DNA from: Sphingomonas taxi
GTDB lineage: Bacteria; Pseudomonadota; Alphaproteobacteria; Sphingomonadales; Sphingomonadaceae
Length of the DNA stretch: 64,000 bases
Assembly (NCBI RefSeq): GCF_000764535.1
Contig: NZ_CP009571.1
Location: forward strand, 620,001-684,000
Reading direction: 5' to 3'
Positions 47,351 to 58,732 of the stretch are shown here, in pieces (position 1 is the stretch's first letter; each line of letters starts with the position of its first letter). Position numbers and translations under genes: made by a program. The notes under the pieces are model-generated. The model had not been told where the DNA came from. It saw only the letters and a program-made list of their open reading frames with translations, and did not search any database.

Positions 47351-48571
47351 ATGACCGGTGAAACGCAAAAGGCCGTCGCGGCCGCGATGCAGCGGCACGG
47401 CCAGCTTTCCAGACAGGGCCTGCTCGAACGCGCCTTCACCTGGGCGTTCCGCGGCCTCGTCTATGCGCAGATCTGGGAAGACCCGGTGGTCGACATGGCG
47501 GCGCTGGCGATCACACCGGACAGCCATGTCGTCACCATCGCTTCGGGCGGCTGCAACATGCTGTCCTATCTGACCGCCGACCCCAAGGCGATCGACGCGG
47601 TCGACCTCAACACCGCGCATATCGCGCTCGGCACGCTCAAGCTCGCCGCCGCGCGCCATCTGCCCGATCATGCGAGCTTCCACCGCTTCTTCGGGCACGC
47701 CGCCAGCCGCGACAATCTCGCGGCGTACGAACGGCATGTGCGCCCGCATATCGACGAGCCGACGCGTCGCTATTGGGAAGGGCGCGATCTCAGCGGCCGG
47801 CGCCGGATCGCCGGTTTCGCCAGCGGCGTCCACAAGCGCGGGCTGCTCGGCCGCTTCATCGGTGCGGCGCATCTGCTCGCCAGGCTCAACGGCGTCGATC
47901 CGCGGCTGCTGCTCGAAGCCGAGACGATCGAGGAGCAGCGCGCCATCTTCGAACGCGATTTCGCGCCGGTGTTCGACCGCGGCTTCGTCAAATGGCTGAC
48001 CGACCAGCCCGCCTCGCTGTTCGGGCTCGGCATCCCACCCGCGCAGTTCGAGGCGCTCGCCGGCGACGGCCGGATGGCGGCGGTGCTGCGCCAGCGGCTG
48101 GAAAAGCTCGCCTGCGGCTTCGACCTGCGCGACAATTATTTCGCCTGGCAGGCGTTCGGGCGCCGCTACGGCGAGGGGCCGACCGCGCCGTTGCCACCCT
48201 ATCTGCAGGCAGAGCATTACGACGCAATCGTCGCGCGCGTCGGCCGCGTCGATCTCCGCCACGCCAATATGACCGAGCATCTCGCCGGCCTGCCTGCGGC
48301 GTCGCGCGACCGCTATATCCTGCTCGACGCGCAGGATTGGATGACCGACGAGCAGCTCGGCGATCTCTGGGCGCAGATCACCCGCACCGCGCGCCCCGGT
48401 GCGCGCATCCTGTTCCGCACCGCGGGTGAGGCCGACATCATCCCCGGCCGCGTCCCCGATCCGATCGTCGCGCGCTGGCGCTATCAGGCGGAGGCGTCGC
48501 GTCGGTTCACCGCGCAGGACCGGTCGGCGATCTATGGCGGCGTCCATCTCTACGTACTCGCCGATGGTTGA
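47351..48571 (+). CDS. btaA: S-adenosylmethionine:diacylglycerol 3-amino-3-carboxypropyltransferase
   Basis: BtaA transfers the 3-amino-3-carboxypropyl group from SAM to diacylglycerol, the first step of betaine lipid (DGTS) synthesis. The product has 406 residues (DUF3419). It has YAQIWEDPVVDMAAL, the SAM motif VTIASGGCNMLSYL with AVDLNTAHIALGTL, FHRFFGHA and GRVDLRHANMTEHL, then YILLDAQDWM. The start at 47351 follows AGGGGCGG; an in-frame ATG upstream is less likely. It overlaps the methyltransferase btaB by 8 bases, which strongly supports the identification. DGTS replaces phospholipids when phosphate is scarce in Rhodobacter and Rhizobium; no clear Pho box was found here. Confidence 0.92.
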   Translation: MTGETQKAVAAAMQRHGQLSRQGLLERAFTWAFRGLVYAQIWEDPVVDMAALAITPDSHVVTIASGGCNMLSYLTADPKAIDAVDLNTAHIALGTLKLAAARHLPDHASFHRFFGHAASRDNLAAYERHVRPHIDEPTRRYWEGRDLSGRRRIAGFASGVHKRGLLGRFIGAAHLLARLNGVDPRLLLEAETIEEQRAIFERDFAPVFDRGFVKWLTDQPASLFGLGIPPAQFEALAGDGRMAAVLRQRLEKLACGFDLRDNYFAWQAFGRRYGEGPTAPLPPYLQAEHYDAIVARVGRVDLRHANMTEHLAGLPAASRDRYILLDAQDWMTDEQLGDLWAQITRTARPGARILFRTAGEADIIPGRVPDPIVARWRYQAEASRRFTAQDRSAIYGGVHLYVLADG

Positions 48572-49208
48572 GGGGGACCATGCCGGCCGGATGGACCGCA
48601 TCTACGGCGGGCAGCGGCATATCTACGATCTCACCCGCAAATATTATCTGTTCGGGCGGGATCGGCTGATCGACGGGCTCGACCTGCATGCGGGCGGTAC
48701 GCTGCTGGAGATCGGCTGCGGCACGGGACGCAATCTGATCCGCGCGGCCCGCGCCTGGCCCGCCGCCCGGCTCTGCGGCATCGACATCTCCGCCGCGATG
48801 CTGGCCACCGCACGCGCCAACGTCGCCGCCGCCGGCCTGTCGGACCGGATCGTGCTGGCGCAGGGCGATGCCGCCGGTTTCGATCCGCAGATGTTGTTCG
48901 GGCTGGCGCGGTTCGATCGCGTGATGTTCAGCTACACGCTGTCGATGATCCCGCCATGGCGGGAGGCGCTGGCGCAGGGGCTGGCGGTGACGCGCGACAC
49001 GGGACGGTTGGTGGTGGTGGACTTCGGCACGCAGTCGGGCTGGCCGGCGATCTGGCGCAAGCCGTTTCTGGCATGGCTCGCGCATTTCGACGTCACGCCG
49101 CGCGCCGAGCTGGCAGGCGAGGTCACGCGACTCGCCACGAGCCAGGGCCGCACGTGCGATACCAAAATGCTCTGGCGGGACTATTCGCAGATGGCATGGG
49201 TCGCGTAA
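48564..49208 (+). CDS. btaB: Diacylglycerylhomoserine N-methyltransferase
   Basis: BtaB adds three methyl groups to diacylglycerylhomoserine to give the betaine lipid DGTS. The product has 214 residues, a size close to known BtaB. It has DRIYGGQRHIYDLTRKYYLF near the N terminus (a family signature), the SAM motif LLEIGCGTGRNLIRAA, LCGIDISAAMLATA and VMFSYTLSMIPPW. It starts inside the 3' end of btaA (8-base overlap), so the pair is translationally coupled. Confidence 0.9.
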   Translation: MVEGDHAGRMDRIYGGQRHIYDLTRKYYLFGRDRLIDGLDLHAGGTLLEIGCGTGRNLIRAARAWPAARLCGIDISAAMLATARANVAAAGLSDRIVLAQGDAAGFDPQMLFGLARFDRVMFSYTLSMIPPWREALAQGLAVTRDTGRLVVVDFGTQSGWPAIWRKPFLAWLAHFDVTPRAELAGEVTRLATSQGRTCDTKMLWRDYSQMAWVA

Positions 49209-49229
49209 TCGACGCCGCCCCGACCCCGG

Positions 49230-49679
49230 TCAGCCGCGCTCGACCGGCCCCGTCGCCGGCAACGGCCCATCGCCCCGCTGGAAGAATTGCTCGACGATCT
49301 CACGCGCCAGCCGTGCCGGCCGCAACGTTTCCGCATCCAGGCAGCACCAGCTCGATTTGACCTCGGCGAGCACCTCTTCGCCGCGCCGGATCACCGTCTC
49401 GTAGAAGGCGCGCGCGCCCTGCACCTTTTCGAGCAGCACCGTCGCGATCACGTCGTCGCCGAGGAAGGTCGGCTTGCGGTAGGTGATCTCATGCTTCAGC
49501 GCGACCCACAGATGCGCGGTGACCGCTTCCGCCGGCGCGAGCTTCTGCCAGTGGCTGACCACGGCGTCCTGTACCCACTTCAGGTAGCTCGCGTTGTTGA
49601 CGTGCCCCATGAAATCGATGTCGGCGGGATCGATGCCGATCGGGAAGCTGTGGGGGATGCTCTGGGTCACAGGCTCCAT
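49230..49679 (-). CDS. Acyl-CoA thioesterase, 4HBT hotdog family
   Basis: The product has 149 residues. The hotdog signature is DFMGHVNNASYLKWVQDAVV, with the catalytic Asp and the central helix; ITYRKPTFLGDDVIATVLLE follows. Such enzymes hydrolyse acyl-CoA or related thioesters; the chain length is not evident. It converges with btaB and lies downstream of, but is separate from, the NfeD/SPFH pair (50 bases). Confidence 0.9.
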   Translation of the reverse strand: MEPVTQSIPHSFPIGIDPADIDFMGHVNNASYLKWVQDAVVSHWQKLAPAEAVTAHLWVALKHEITYRKPTFLGDDVIATVLLEKVQGARAFYETVIRRGEEVLAEVKSSWCCLDAETLRPARLAREIVEQFFQRGDGPLPATGPVERG

Positions 49680-49729
49680 ATAGCAGATCGCCGTGCCGCT
49701 TACACCCGGCAAGCGTGGTGCGCAGCGAA

Positions 49730-50182
49730 TTAACCGCCCGCCGGCTCGACGATCGCGATCCCGTCGCGGATCGCGACGATCCGCACCCGTGCGCCCGCTT
49801 CCGCGACCACGCCGCGCGCCGGCCACGATCCATCGCCGACCACGACGCGGCCGCCCTCGGGACCGATCGCCACCTGCACCACCGCGGTGGTGCCGATCAG
49901 CCGCGCGACGCGGTCGTTGAGCTGCGGATCGCTGCTTGGCACCGGAAAATCCACGTACCAGCGCTTGCCGATCAGGACGGTGACGATGCTCCACAACGCG
50001 AAGGCGACGATCTGCGCCGCCACCGGCAGCCCGGGCAATACCAGCACCGCGACGCCGACCACCGCCGCGGCGATCGCGAGGAACACCGCGAAGACGCCGG
50101 GGATCACCAGCTCGGCGATCCCCAGCAACAGCGCCGCGATCAGCCACGCGCCGCCCGCTCCGCCGATCGTGTCCAGCGTCAC
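49730..50182 (-). CDS. NfeD family membrane protein
   Basis: The product has 150 residues from a GTG that overlaps the SPFH stop codon by 4 bases. Hydrophobic helices ([40 protein letters not shown] and [19 protein letters not shown]) precede a soluble OB-fold domain ([20 protein letters not shown] to the C terminus), as in the short NfeD1b type without a serine protease domain. NfeD and SPFH proteins are almost always paired and form membrane microdomain complexes. Confidence 0.92.
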   Translation of the reverse strand: MTLDTIGGAGGAWLIAALLLGIAELVIPGVFAVFLAIAAAVVGVAVLVLPGLPVAAQIVAFALWSIVTVLIGKRWYVDFPVPSSDPQLNDRVARLIGTTAVVQVAIGPEGGRVVVGDGSWPARGVVAEAGARVRIVAIRDGIAIVEPAGG

Positions 50183-51162
50183 GCCGGCGGCAGTTCGAAC
50201 GGCCCGCGCTTCGCCCCGGGCCTGGCCGCCCCGGTGGCGGCGGTCGGGGCAGGTGCCTTGCCGAGCGCATCCTTGGCCAGCTCGCCGATCCCGCCGAGCG
50301 TCCCGATCAATTGCGTCGCCTCGACCGGGAACAGGATCGTCTTGGCATTGGGGCTGGTCGCGAATTTGCCGATCGCCTCGACGTATTTCTGCGCGATGAA
50401 ATAGTTGATCGCCTGCGTCCCGCCGCGCTCGATCGCCTCGGACACCACCAGCGTCGCCTTCGCCTCCGCTTCCGCGGCACGCTCGCGCGCCTCCGAATCG
50501 CGGAAGGCGGATTCCTTGCGCCCTTCCGATTCGAGAATGCGCGCCTGCTTCTGCCCTTCGGCGCGCAGGATTTCTGACGCCCGCGTGCCCTCGGCTTCGA
50601 GGATGTTGGCGCGCTTCTCGCGCTCCGCCTTCATCTGCCGGCCCATCGCGGTGACGATATCGGCCGGCGGACGGATGTCCTTGATCTCGACGCGGGTGAT
50701 CTTGACCCCCCACGGCACCGTCGCATGGTCGACGACCGACAGCAGCCGCGCGTTGATCTCGTCGCGTTTCGACAGCGTCTCGTCGAGGTCCATCGATCCC
50801 ATCACCGTGCGCAGGTTGGTGGTGGTGAGCTGGAGCAACGCGACATACAGGTCCGACACCTCATAGGCCGCCTTCGGCGCGTCGAGCACCTGGAAGAAGA
50901 CCACGCCGTCGGTCGAGACGATCGCATTGTCCTTGGTGATGATCTCCTGACCCGGAATCTCGATCACCTGCTCCATCATGTTCACCTTGCGCCCCACCCG
51001 GTAGAAGAAGGCGGGGTAGAAGTTGAAGCCCGGGCTTGCGGTGGCGGTGTAGCGGCCGAAATGCTCGATCGTATATTGATAGCCCTGCCGGACGATCTTG
51101 ATGCTGGTGAACAGATAGAACAGCACCAGGACCAGTGCGAATGCAGCAATCGTGATACCCAT
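50179..51162 (-). CDS. SPFH/band 7 family protein (QmcA/stomatin-like)
   Basis: The product has 327 residues: one N-terminal membrane helix ([19 protein letters not shown]), the SPFH domain ([56 protein letters not shown]), a charged coiled coil ([20 protein letters not shown] to [10 protein letters not shown]) and a C-terminal proline/alanine tail. It would form cage-like oligomers at the membrane and, with NfeD, support membrane quality control. Confidence 0.94.
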   Translation of the reverse strand: MGITIAAFALVLVLFYLFTSIKIVRQGYQYTIEHFGRYTATASPGFNFYPAFFYRVGRKVNMMEQVIEIPGQEIITKDNAIVSTDGVVFFQVLDAPKAAYEVSDLYVALLQLTTTNLRTVMGSMDLDETLSKRDEINARLLSVVDHATVPWGVKITRVEIKDIRPPADIVTAMGRQMKAEREKRANILEAEGTRASEILRAEGQKQARILESEGRKESAFRDSEARERAAEAEAKATLVVSEAIERGGTQAINYFIAQKYVEAIGKFATSPNAKTILFPVEATQLIGTLGGIGELAKDALGKAPAPTAATGAARPGAKRGPFELPPA

Positions 51163-51236
51163 GAGCCCTCCCGCCGGCGCGAATCCCTACGCCGTTGCCC
51201 GATCCTAGCACAGCTCGACGTCCGACAAAGGTCACC

Positions 51237-53494
<2,258 letters not shown>

Positions 53495-54667
53495 GTGACC
53501 CCCGCCGCCCGCACCCAGGCCGCGATCGAGTTGCTCGACGCGGTCATCGCCGCGGCGCGCGGCGGTGGCGCCGCCGCCGACACGCTCATCGCGCGCTATT
53601 TCGCCACTCGCCGCTACGCCGGGTCGAAGGACCGCCGCGCGGTGCGCGAGCTCGTCTATGCCGCGATCCGCCGCGCTGGCGAGATCCCCGCCTCGGGCCG
53701 TGCCGCGCTGCTTGGGGTCGCCGCCGCCGACGCGGCGATCGCCGCCACCTTCGATGGCTCGTCGCACGGCCCCGCACCGATCGCCGCCGGAGAGGGCGCG
53801 GCCCCCGGCGGCGTCATGCCCGCCTGGCTCGCCGATGCACTCGCCGCCTCGGGGATCGGCGCCGAGCAGCAGGCGGCGTTGATCGGTCGCGCTCCGCTCG
53901 ACGTGCGCGTCAACCGGCTGCTCGCCGATCCGGCGACGCTCGCCGAACGGCTCGGCGGTACACCGATTCCCGGTCTACCCGACGCGCTGCGGCTGCCCGC
54001 CGGCACCAATATCGACACGCTCGCCGGTCAGGCCGAAGTGCAGGACGCCGGCAGCCAGATCGTCAGCCTCGCCGCGCTGGCGCAGCCCGGCGAGCGGATC
54101 GTCGATCTCTGCGCGGGCGGCGGCGGCAAGACGCTCGCGCTCGCCGCGGCGATGCGCAACGAGGGGCAGATCCTCGCCGCCGATATCGACCGCGGCCGCC
54201 TGTCGCGCCTCGCGCCCCGCGCCGCCAGGGCCGGCGTGACCATCGTCGAGACGCGGCTGCTCGACCCCCGGCGCGAAACCGAGGCGCTCGCCGACTGGCA
54301 GGACGCCGCCGATTGCGTGCTGATCGACGCGCCCTGCTCGGGCACGGGCACATGGCGGCGCAATCCCGAGGCACGCTGGCGGCTGACCCCCGACCGGCTC
54401 GCCGGCTTCGCCGCGCAGCAACGGCACGTCCTCGCCGTCGGCGCGGCGCTGGTCCGGCCCGGCGGCGCTCTGGTCTATATCACCTGTTCGCTGCTCGATG
54501 CCGAGGGCATGGATCAGGTCGACGCCTTCCTCGCCGATCATCCCGGCTGGACCGCCGCGCCGCTCGATCTGCCCGCCGGCACGCCGCGCGGAAAGGGCTA
54601 TCGGCTCGATCCGGCAAGCGACGACACCGACGGCTTTTTTGTCGCGCGGCTGACCCGCCCCTGCTAA
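53495..54667 (+). CDS. RsmB/NOP family RNA cytosine-5 methyltransferase
   Basis: The product has 390 residues from a GTG directly after the guaB stop (TAA-GTG). A NusB-like N-terminal region ([32 protein letters not shown]) is followed by the SAM domain: [33 protein letters not shown] and the two conserved Cys in [16 protein letters not shown] and [19 protein letters not shown], the second the nucleophile. It makes 5-methylcytosine in rRNA or tRNA. It is shorter than RsmB of Enterobacteria (about 430) and its exact target is unclear. Confidence 0.92.
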   Translation: MTPAARTQAAIELLDAVIAAARGGGAAADTLIARYFATRRYAGSKDRRAVRELVYAAIRRAGEIPASGRAALLGVAAADAAIAATFDGSSHGPAPIAAGEGAAPGGVMPAWLADALAASGIGAEQQAALIGRAPLDVRVNRLLADPATLAERLGGTPIPGLPDALRLPAGTNIDTLAGQAEVQDAGSQIVSLAALAQPGERIVDLCAGGGGKTLALAAAMRNEGQILAADIDRGRLSRLAPRAARAGVTIVETRLLDPRRETEALADWQDAADCVLIDAPCSGTGTWRRNPEARWRLTPDRLAGFAAQQRHVLAVGAALVRPGGALVYITCSLLDAEGMDQVDAFLADHPGWTAAPLDLPAGTPRGKGYRLDPASDDTDGFFVARLTRPC

Positions 54668-54698
54668 TCCGGCAGCCGTGCCCCCAGTGGAGACCTTC

Positions 54699-55199
54699 AT
54701 GCGCGTTACGTCCGTCGCTCTTGCCGCTGCGCTGACCCTCGTCTGTGTCTCGACCTCGCTCAGCGGCCAGCGACCCGACGACCAGATCGACGCGCGCTCG
54801 CTGCAATTGCTCGCGCAGGGCCGCGCCGCCAGGGCCGCCGGTAACCTCGACGGCGCGACCGACCTGCTCGAGACCGCGGTCGCGGTCGATCCGCGCAACC
54901 GTCAGGCGTTCGTCACGCTTGCCGAGGTCGCCGAGAGCCGTGGCCTGCCCGGCAAGGCGATCCGCTTGTACCGCGAGGCGCTGACGCTCGAACCCAATGA
55001 CGTCGTCGCGTTGCGCGGGCAGGGCGAGGCGCTGGTCGCCAAGGGCGCGGTGGCGATCGCCAAGACCAATCTCGCCAAGATCCGCACGCTCTGCAAGGCC
55101 GGCTGCCCGGAGGCAAACCAGCTGGCGGCAGCGATCGCCAAGGGACCGCCGGTCACGACGGCACAGACCGAAACCAAGCCGACCGCGCCGAAGGAATAA
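54699..55199 (+). CDS. Exported TPR repeat protein
   Basis: The product has 166 residues. A signal peptide ([18 protein letters not shown]) is followed by about three TPR-like helical pairs: [40 protein letters not shown] and [20 protein letters not shown]. The C-terminal tail contains two cysteines (LCKAGCPEA) and a Thr/Lys/Pro end. The start at 54699 has GGAG at the right distance; a GTG at 54678 is possible. It may be co-transcribed with the methyltransferase before it. Partner unknown. Confidence 0.85.
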   Translation: MRVTSVALAAALTLVCVSTSLSGQRPDDQIDARSLQLLAQGRAARAAGNLDGATDLLETAVAVDPRNRQAFVTLAEVAESRGLPGKAIRLYREALTLEPNDVVALRGQGEALVAKGAVAIAKTNLAKIRTLCKAGCPEANQLAAAIAKGPPVTTAQTETKPTAPKE

Positions 55200-55265
55200 A
55201 CGCCCGGCACGGGGAGGGGACCGCATATGGTTGTTAGTGTGAGTCCCTCGTGTTCCAAACCCACC

Positions 55266-55374
55266 CCGTCACCCCGGACTTGTTCCGGGGTCCACTCCGC
55301 GGCGAGGAGAACGGCTTGAGCAAACACCGTTCTCCCGCGGCCCGGTGGACCCCGGAACAAGTCCGGGGTGACGG
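55266..55374. repeat. Palindromic intergenic repeat, variant B
   Basis: A 30-base arm (55266-55295), CCGTCACCCCGGACTTGTTC then CGGGGTCCAC, returns as a perfect inverted copy at 55345-55374. A second, inner pair GGAGAACGG / CCGTTCTCC lies in the loop. It is closely related to the element at 62701-62809. It sits between two convergent genes (the TPR gene and rsmA). Confidence 0.9.
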
Positions 55375-55453
55375 ATCTAATTAGGGAACCGATCAAGCCT
55401 CATTACCGCAGCCATAGAAGAGGCTCGGTGTGGCACGCGTTGGGCCTCTAGGC

Positions 55454-56296
55454 TCAGCCCGCGCCGCCCACCACCCGCGCCAGCGCGACGAATTCGTCGA
55501 CGCCCACCGTCTCCGCCCGCCGCGTCGGATCGATCCCGATCTGCTCCAGCCCGGCCAAGGCCCCCGGCACGCCCTTCAGGCTCTGCCGCAGCATCTTGCG
55601 TCGCTGGCCGAACGCCGCCGCGGTGATCCGCTCCAGCACGCGCACCTCGACCCCCTCCGGCGCCTCGCCCGGTACGATATGCACCACCGCCGACATCACC
55701 TTGGGCGGCGGGGTGAAGGCCGAGCGGTGCACCGGCATCGCGATCCGCGCCGACGAGCGCCATTGGCTCAGCACCGCCAGCCGGCCATAGGCGTCGTCGT
55801 TCGCCGAGGCGACGATCCGCTCGGCGACCTCTTTCTGGAACATCAGCGTGCACGACTGCCACCACGGCTGCCATTCCGCGGTCAGCCAGCCGACCAGCAG
55901 CGCGGTGCCGACGTTATAGGGCAGATTGGAGACGATATGCGGCCGCCCGGCGAACAGCGCCGGCGCATCCACCGCCAGCGCGTCGCCCTCGATCACGCGC
56001 AGCTTGCCGGGATAGGCCTCGCCCAGTTCCGCCAGCGCCGGGATGCAGCGCCGGTCGCGCTCGATCGCGGTGACGTTCGCCCCCGCCGCCAGCAGCGCGC
56101 GGGTCAACCCGCCGGGCCCCGGCCCGACCTCGAGCACCTCCGCGCCATCGAGATCCCCCGGCACCGCGGCGATCCGTGCCAGCAACTGGCCGTCGAACAG
56201 GAAATTCTGGCCCAGCGCCTTGCTGGCGTTGAGCCCGTAGCGCGCGATCACCTCGCGCAGGGGCGGCAGCTTGCCGCCCGCGGGTGCGTCGGTCAT
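55454..56296 (-). CDS. rsmA: 16S rRNA (adenine(1518)-N6/adenine(1519)-N6)-dimethyltransferase
   Basis: RsmA (KsgA) dimethylates two adjacent adenines near the 3' end of 16S rRNA. The product has 280 residues. It has the N-terminal [14 protein letters not shown] motif [27 protein letters not shown] and the catalytic [11 protein letters not shown], then [17 protein letters not shown]. It is the last gene of the lptD-surA-pdxA-rsmA operon and shares ATGA with pdxA. Confidence 0.97.
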   Translation of the reverse strand: MTDAPAGGKLPPLREVIARYGLNASKALGQNFLFDGQLLARIAAVPGDLDGAEVLEVGPGPGGLTRALLAAGANVTAIERDRRCIPALAELGEAYPGKLRVIEGDALAVDAPALFAGRPHIVSNLPYNVGTALLVGWLTAEWQPWWQSCTLMFQKEVAERIVASANDDAYGRLAVLSQWRSSARIAMPVHRSAFTPPPKVMSAVVHIVPGEAPEGVEVRVLERITAAAFGQRRKMLRQSLKGVPGALAGLEQIGIDPTRRAETVGVDEFVALARVVGGAG

Positions 56297-57285
56297 GCCC
56301 GCGCGCGCCGATCCGCTGCCTGACCTGCCAGCGCGATCGCCGCGATCATCGCGCCGGGATGCGCCTCGTCGCGGCCGGCGATGCCGAAGGCGGTGCCGTG
56401 ATCGGGCGAGGTCCGCACGATCGGCAGGCCGAGCGTGATGTTGACGCCCTCGTCGAAATGCAGCGTCTTGATCGGCACCAAAGCCTGATCGTGGTAGCAG
56501 CAGAGCACCGCATCATAGCCAGCGCGGGCCCGCGCGTGGAACAGCGTATCGGCGGGGAACGGCCCGGTCGCGTCGATCCCCTCGTCACGCAGCTGCGCAA
56601 TCGCCGGTGCGAGGATGTCGATCTCCTCGCGCCCGATCGCGCCGCCTTCGCCGGCATGCGGGTTGAGCCCGGCGAAGGCGAGCCGCGGCGCGGCGATCCC
56701 GAAATCGCGGGTCAGCCCCAGCGCCGTGGCGCGGCCCTTGGCGACGATCAGCTCGACCGACAGCAACGAGGGCACTTGCGCCAGCGGCACGTGGACGGTG
56801 ATCGGCACGACGCGCAGGCTCGGCCCGGCAAGCATCATCACCGCATCCTCCGCGGCGATGCCGCAGCGTTCGGCGACGAATTCGGTCTGGCCGGGATGGT
56901 TGAAGCCGATGCCGTACAATTGCGCCTTGGATACCGGACCGGTGACCAGCGCCCGTGCGGCGCCGCTGCGGACCAGTGCGATCGACCGTTCCAGCGCCTG
57001 CAAGGCCGCCTTCGCACCGCCGACCTCGGGCGCGCCCGGCGTCACCGGTCCGGCATCGCCGACCGCCAGCACCGGCAGCGCACGGTCGAACACCGCCGCG
57101 GCCTCATCGAGATCGTCGATCGCCTCGACCGGTCCGCTCCACACCCGCCGCACCGCTGCGGGATCGCCGACGAGCGCGAACTGCGGCAGGCTGCGCAACG
57201 CCCGCACCGCCCAGCTCTTGGCGACGATCTCCGGTCCGATCCCGGCGGGATCGCCCATCGTGATCGCGAGCGGCGCCTGGCTCAT
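56293..57285 (-). CDS. pdxA: 4-hydroxythreonine-4-phosphate dehydrogenase
   Basis: PdxA acts in pyridoxal 5'-phosphate synthesis, oxidising 4-phosphohydroxy-L-threonine with NAD. The product has 330 residues. It begins [18 protein letters not shown] and has [62 protein letters not shown] and [13 protein letters not shown]. The metal-binding histidines are present. It starts 1 base after the surA stop and overlaps rsmA by 4. Confidence 0.96.
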   Translation of the reverse strand: MSQAPLAITMGDPAGIGPEIVAKSWAVRALRSLPQFALVGDPAAVRRVWSGPVEAIDDLDEAAAVFDRALPVLAVGDAGPVTPGAPEVGGAKAALQALERSIALVRSGAARALVTGPVSKAQLYGIGFNHPGQTEFVAERCGIAAEDAVMMLAGPSLRVVPITVHVPLAQVPSLLSVELIVAKGRATALGLTRDFGIAAPRLAFAGLNPHAGEGGAIGREEIDILAPAIAQLRDEGIDATGPFPADTLFHARARAGYDAVLCCYHDQALVPIKTLHFDEGVNITLGLPIVRTSPDHGTAFGIAGRDEAHPGAMIAAIALAGQAADRRARA

Positions 57286-57286
57286 G

Positions 57287-58648
57287 TCAACGATACTCGA
57301 TGACCGCGTCGCGGCGCAGATCGCGCAGCTTGCTTTGCGCGCGCAGGTTGACGCGCTGCTGTTCGAGCTGACCCTGGATCTGCGCCGCACCCGGCACCGC
57401 CGACTGCTGCGCATCGTCGCGACCGCAGAGCACCAGCGCGCGCACGCCCTCGGTCGGCGAACCGAACGGCGGGGTCGCCTGACCGACCTGCAGCTTGAGC
57501 AGGATCTCCTGCAACTGCGGCGGCAGGTCGCGGATGCGAACCGAATCGTTGTCGACCACCTCGGCGCCGATCGTCGCGGCGACCTTCTCGACCGTGCCGC
57601 AGCCCTGGATCGACTGGACCGTCTTGGCAAAGGTCGCGGCACGCACCTGCGCCTGCGCCTGCGTCGTGCCGGCGGGGAAGCCGACGGTGAGCTGCTTCAG
57701 GCTGAGCCGCGCATCGCGTGGGTCGGCGGCACCGATCGTGCGCTTGTCGGTGAGGTAGAGGATCGAGAAGCCGCCCGGCGTCTCGATCGGGCCGGCGACC
57801 TGGCCGACCTGCATCTGCTGCGCCGCATCGGCGAGCGGCTGCGGCAGCGTCACCAGCCGGATCCAGCCGAGATCGCCGCCGACGCCGCGCGTCGACGCTT
57901 CCGAATAGTTGCGCGCGAACAGCTCGAACGGCTGCTGTGCCTTCTGGATCTCGCCGATGATCTGCTTGGCCTTGGCGAACACCTCGGCGCGGTTGGCGTC
58001 GTTCGCGCTCAGGTAGATCTCGCGCAGATTATATTCCTCGGTGCCGCGCGACGCTTCGATCCGCTTCTGGATCGCGCTCACCTCTTCGTCGCCGACGTTG
58101 ACGAACGGCTCGATCTTGCGGCGCAAATAGCGGCTCCAGGCGAGCTCGCCCTCGATCGCACGGCGCAGCGACCGCTCCGACGATCCGGCCTTGCGCAGCG
58201 CGACGCGCAATTGCGGCACGGTCATGTTGAACCGCTTGGCGAGACCCGCCTCGCTCTGGTCGAGCTCGGCGGCGGTGACGGTGATCTCGGCGGTCTTCGC
58301 CTCCTGGATCTCCAGCGTCTCGTCGATCAGCTGGCGCAGGATCTGCAACTTGAACTCGTCGACCTGCTCCGCCGCCGGGCCGCGGCCGCCGTTGTTGAAG
58401 ACGGTGAGCGCCAGCCGCTGGTCGACGTCGGTACCGGTGATGACCGTGTCGTTGACGATCGCGGTCGGCTTGCGCACGTTGGGGTCGAGCTTGCCGAAGA
58501 TCTGCAGATTGGTGGGGATGTTGAGGTTGGTCTCGGGCACCTGCTGGTCGGGCACCGTCTGCGCGACCGCGCCGGTGGCGATCGCCGCCAGCGCGAGCCA
58601 GCTCATGGTGCGACCGATCCGGGCGCTGCGTCGATTGTTCTGCGTCAC
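57287..58648 (-). CDS. surA: Periplasmic chaperone / peptidyl-prolyl isomerase SurA
   Basis: SurA helps outer-membrane proteins fold. The product has 453 residues: a signal peptide (MSWLALAAIATGAVAQ), the SurA N-terminal helical domain (AIVNDTVITGTDVDQRLALT to about residue 200), a parvulin PPIase domain (EYNLREIYLS to GFSILYLTDKR), and a second, degenerate parvulin part. SurA is usually upstream of pdxA and rsmA and downstream of lptD, as here. Confidence 0.93.
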   Translation of the reverse strand: MTQNNRRSARIGRTMSWLALAAIATGAVAQTVPDQQVPETNLNIPTNLQIFGKLDPNVRKPTAIVNDTVITGTDVDQRLALTVFNNGGRGPAAEQVDEFKLQILRQLIDETLEIQEAKTAEITVTAAELDQSEAGLAKRFNMTVPQLRVALRKAGSSERSLRRAIEGELAWSRYLRRKIEPFVNVGDEEVSAIQKRIEASRGTEEYNLREIYLSANDANRAEVFAKAKQIIGEIQKAQQPFELFARNYSEASTRGVGGDLGWIRLVTLPQPLADAAQQMQVGQVAGPIETPGGFSILYLTDKRTIGAADPRDARLSLKQLTVGFPAGTTQAQAQVRAATFAKTVQSIQGCGTVEKVAATIGAEVVDNDSVRIRDLPPQLQEILLKLQVGQATPPFGSPTEGVRALVLCGRDDAQQSAVPGAAQIQGQLEQQRVNLRAQSKLRDLRRDAVIEYR

Positions 58649-58732
58649 GTTCTTCCGTTACCCCAAAGCTCGGCGTCGCGCATCGGGCACGACGCCTGTT
58701 CCGGTCATGCCCCGATCCATCTGAACTGCGGC

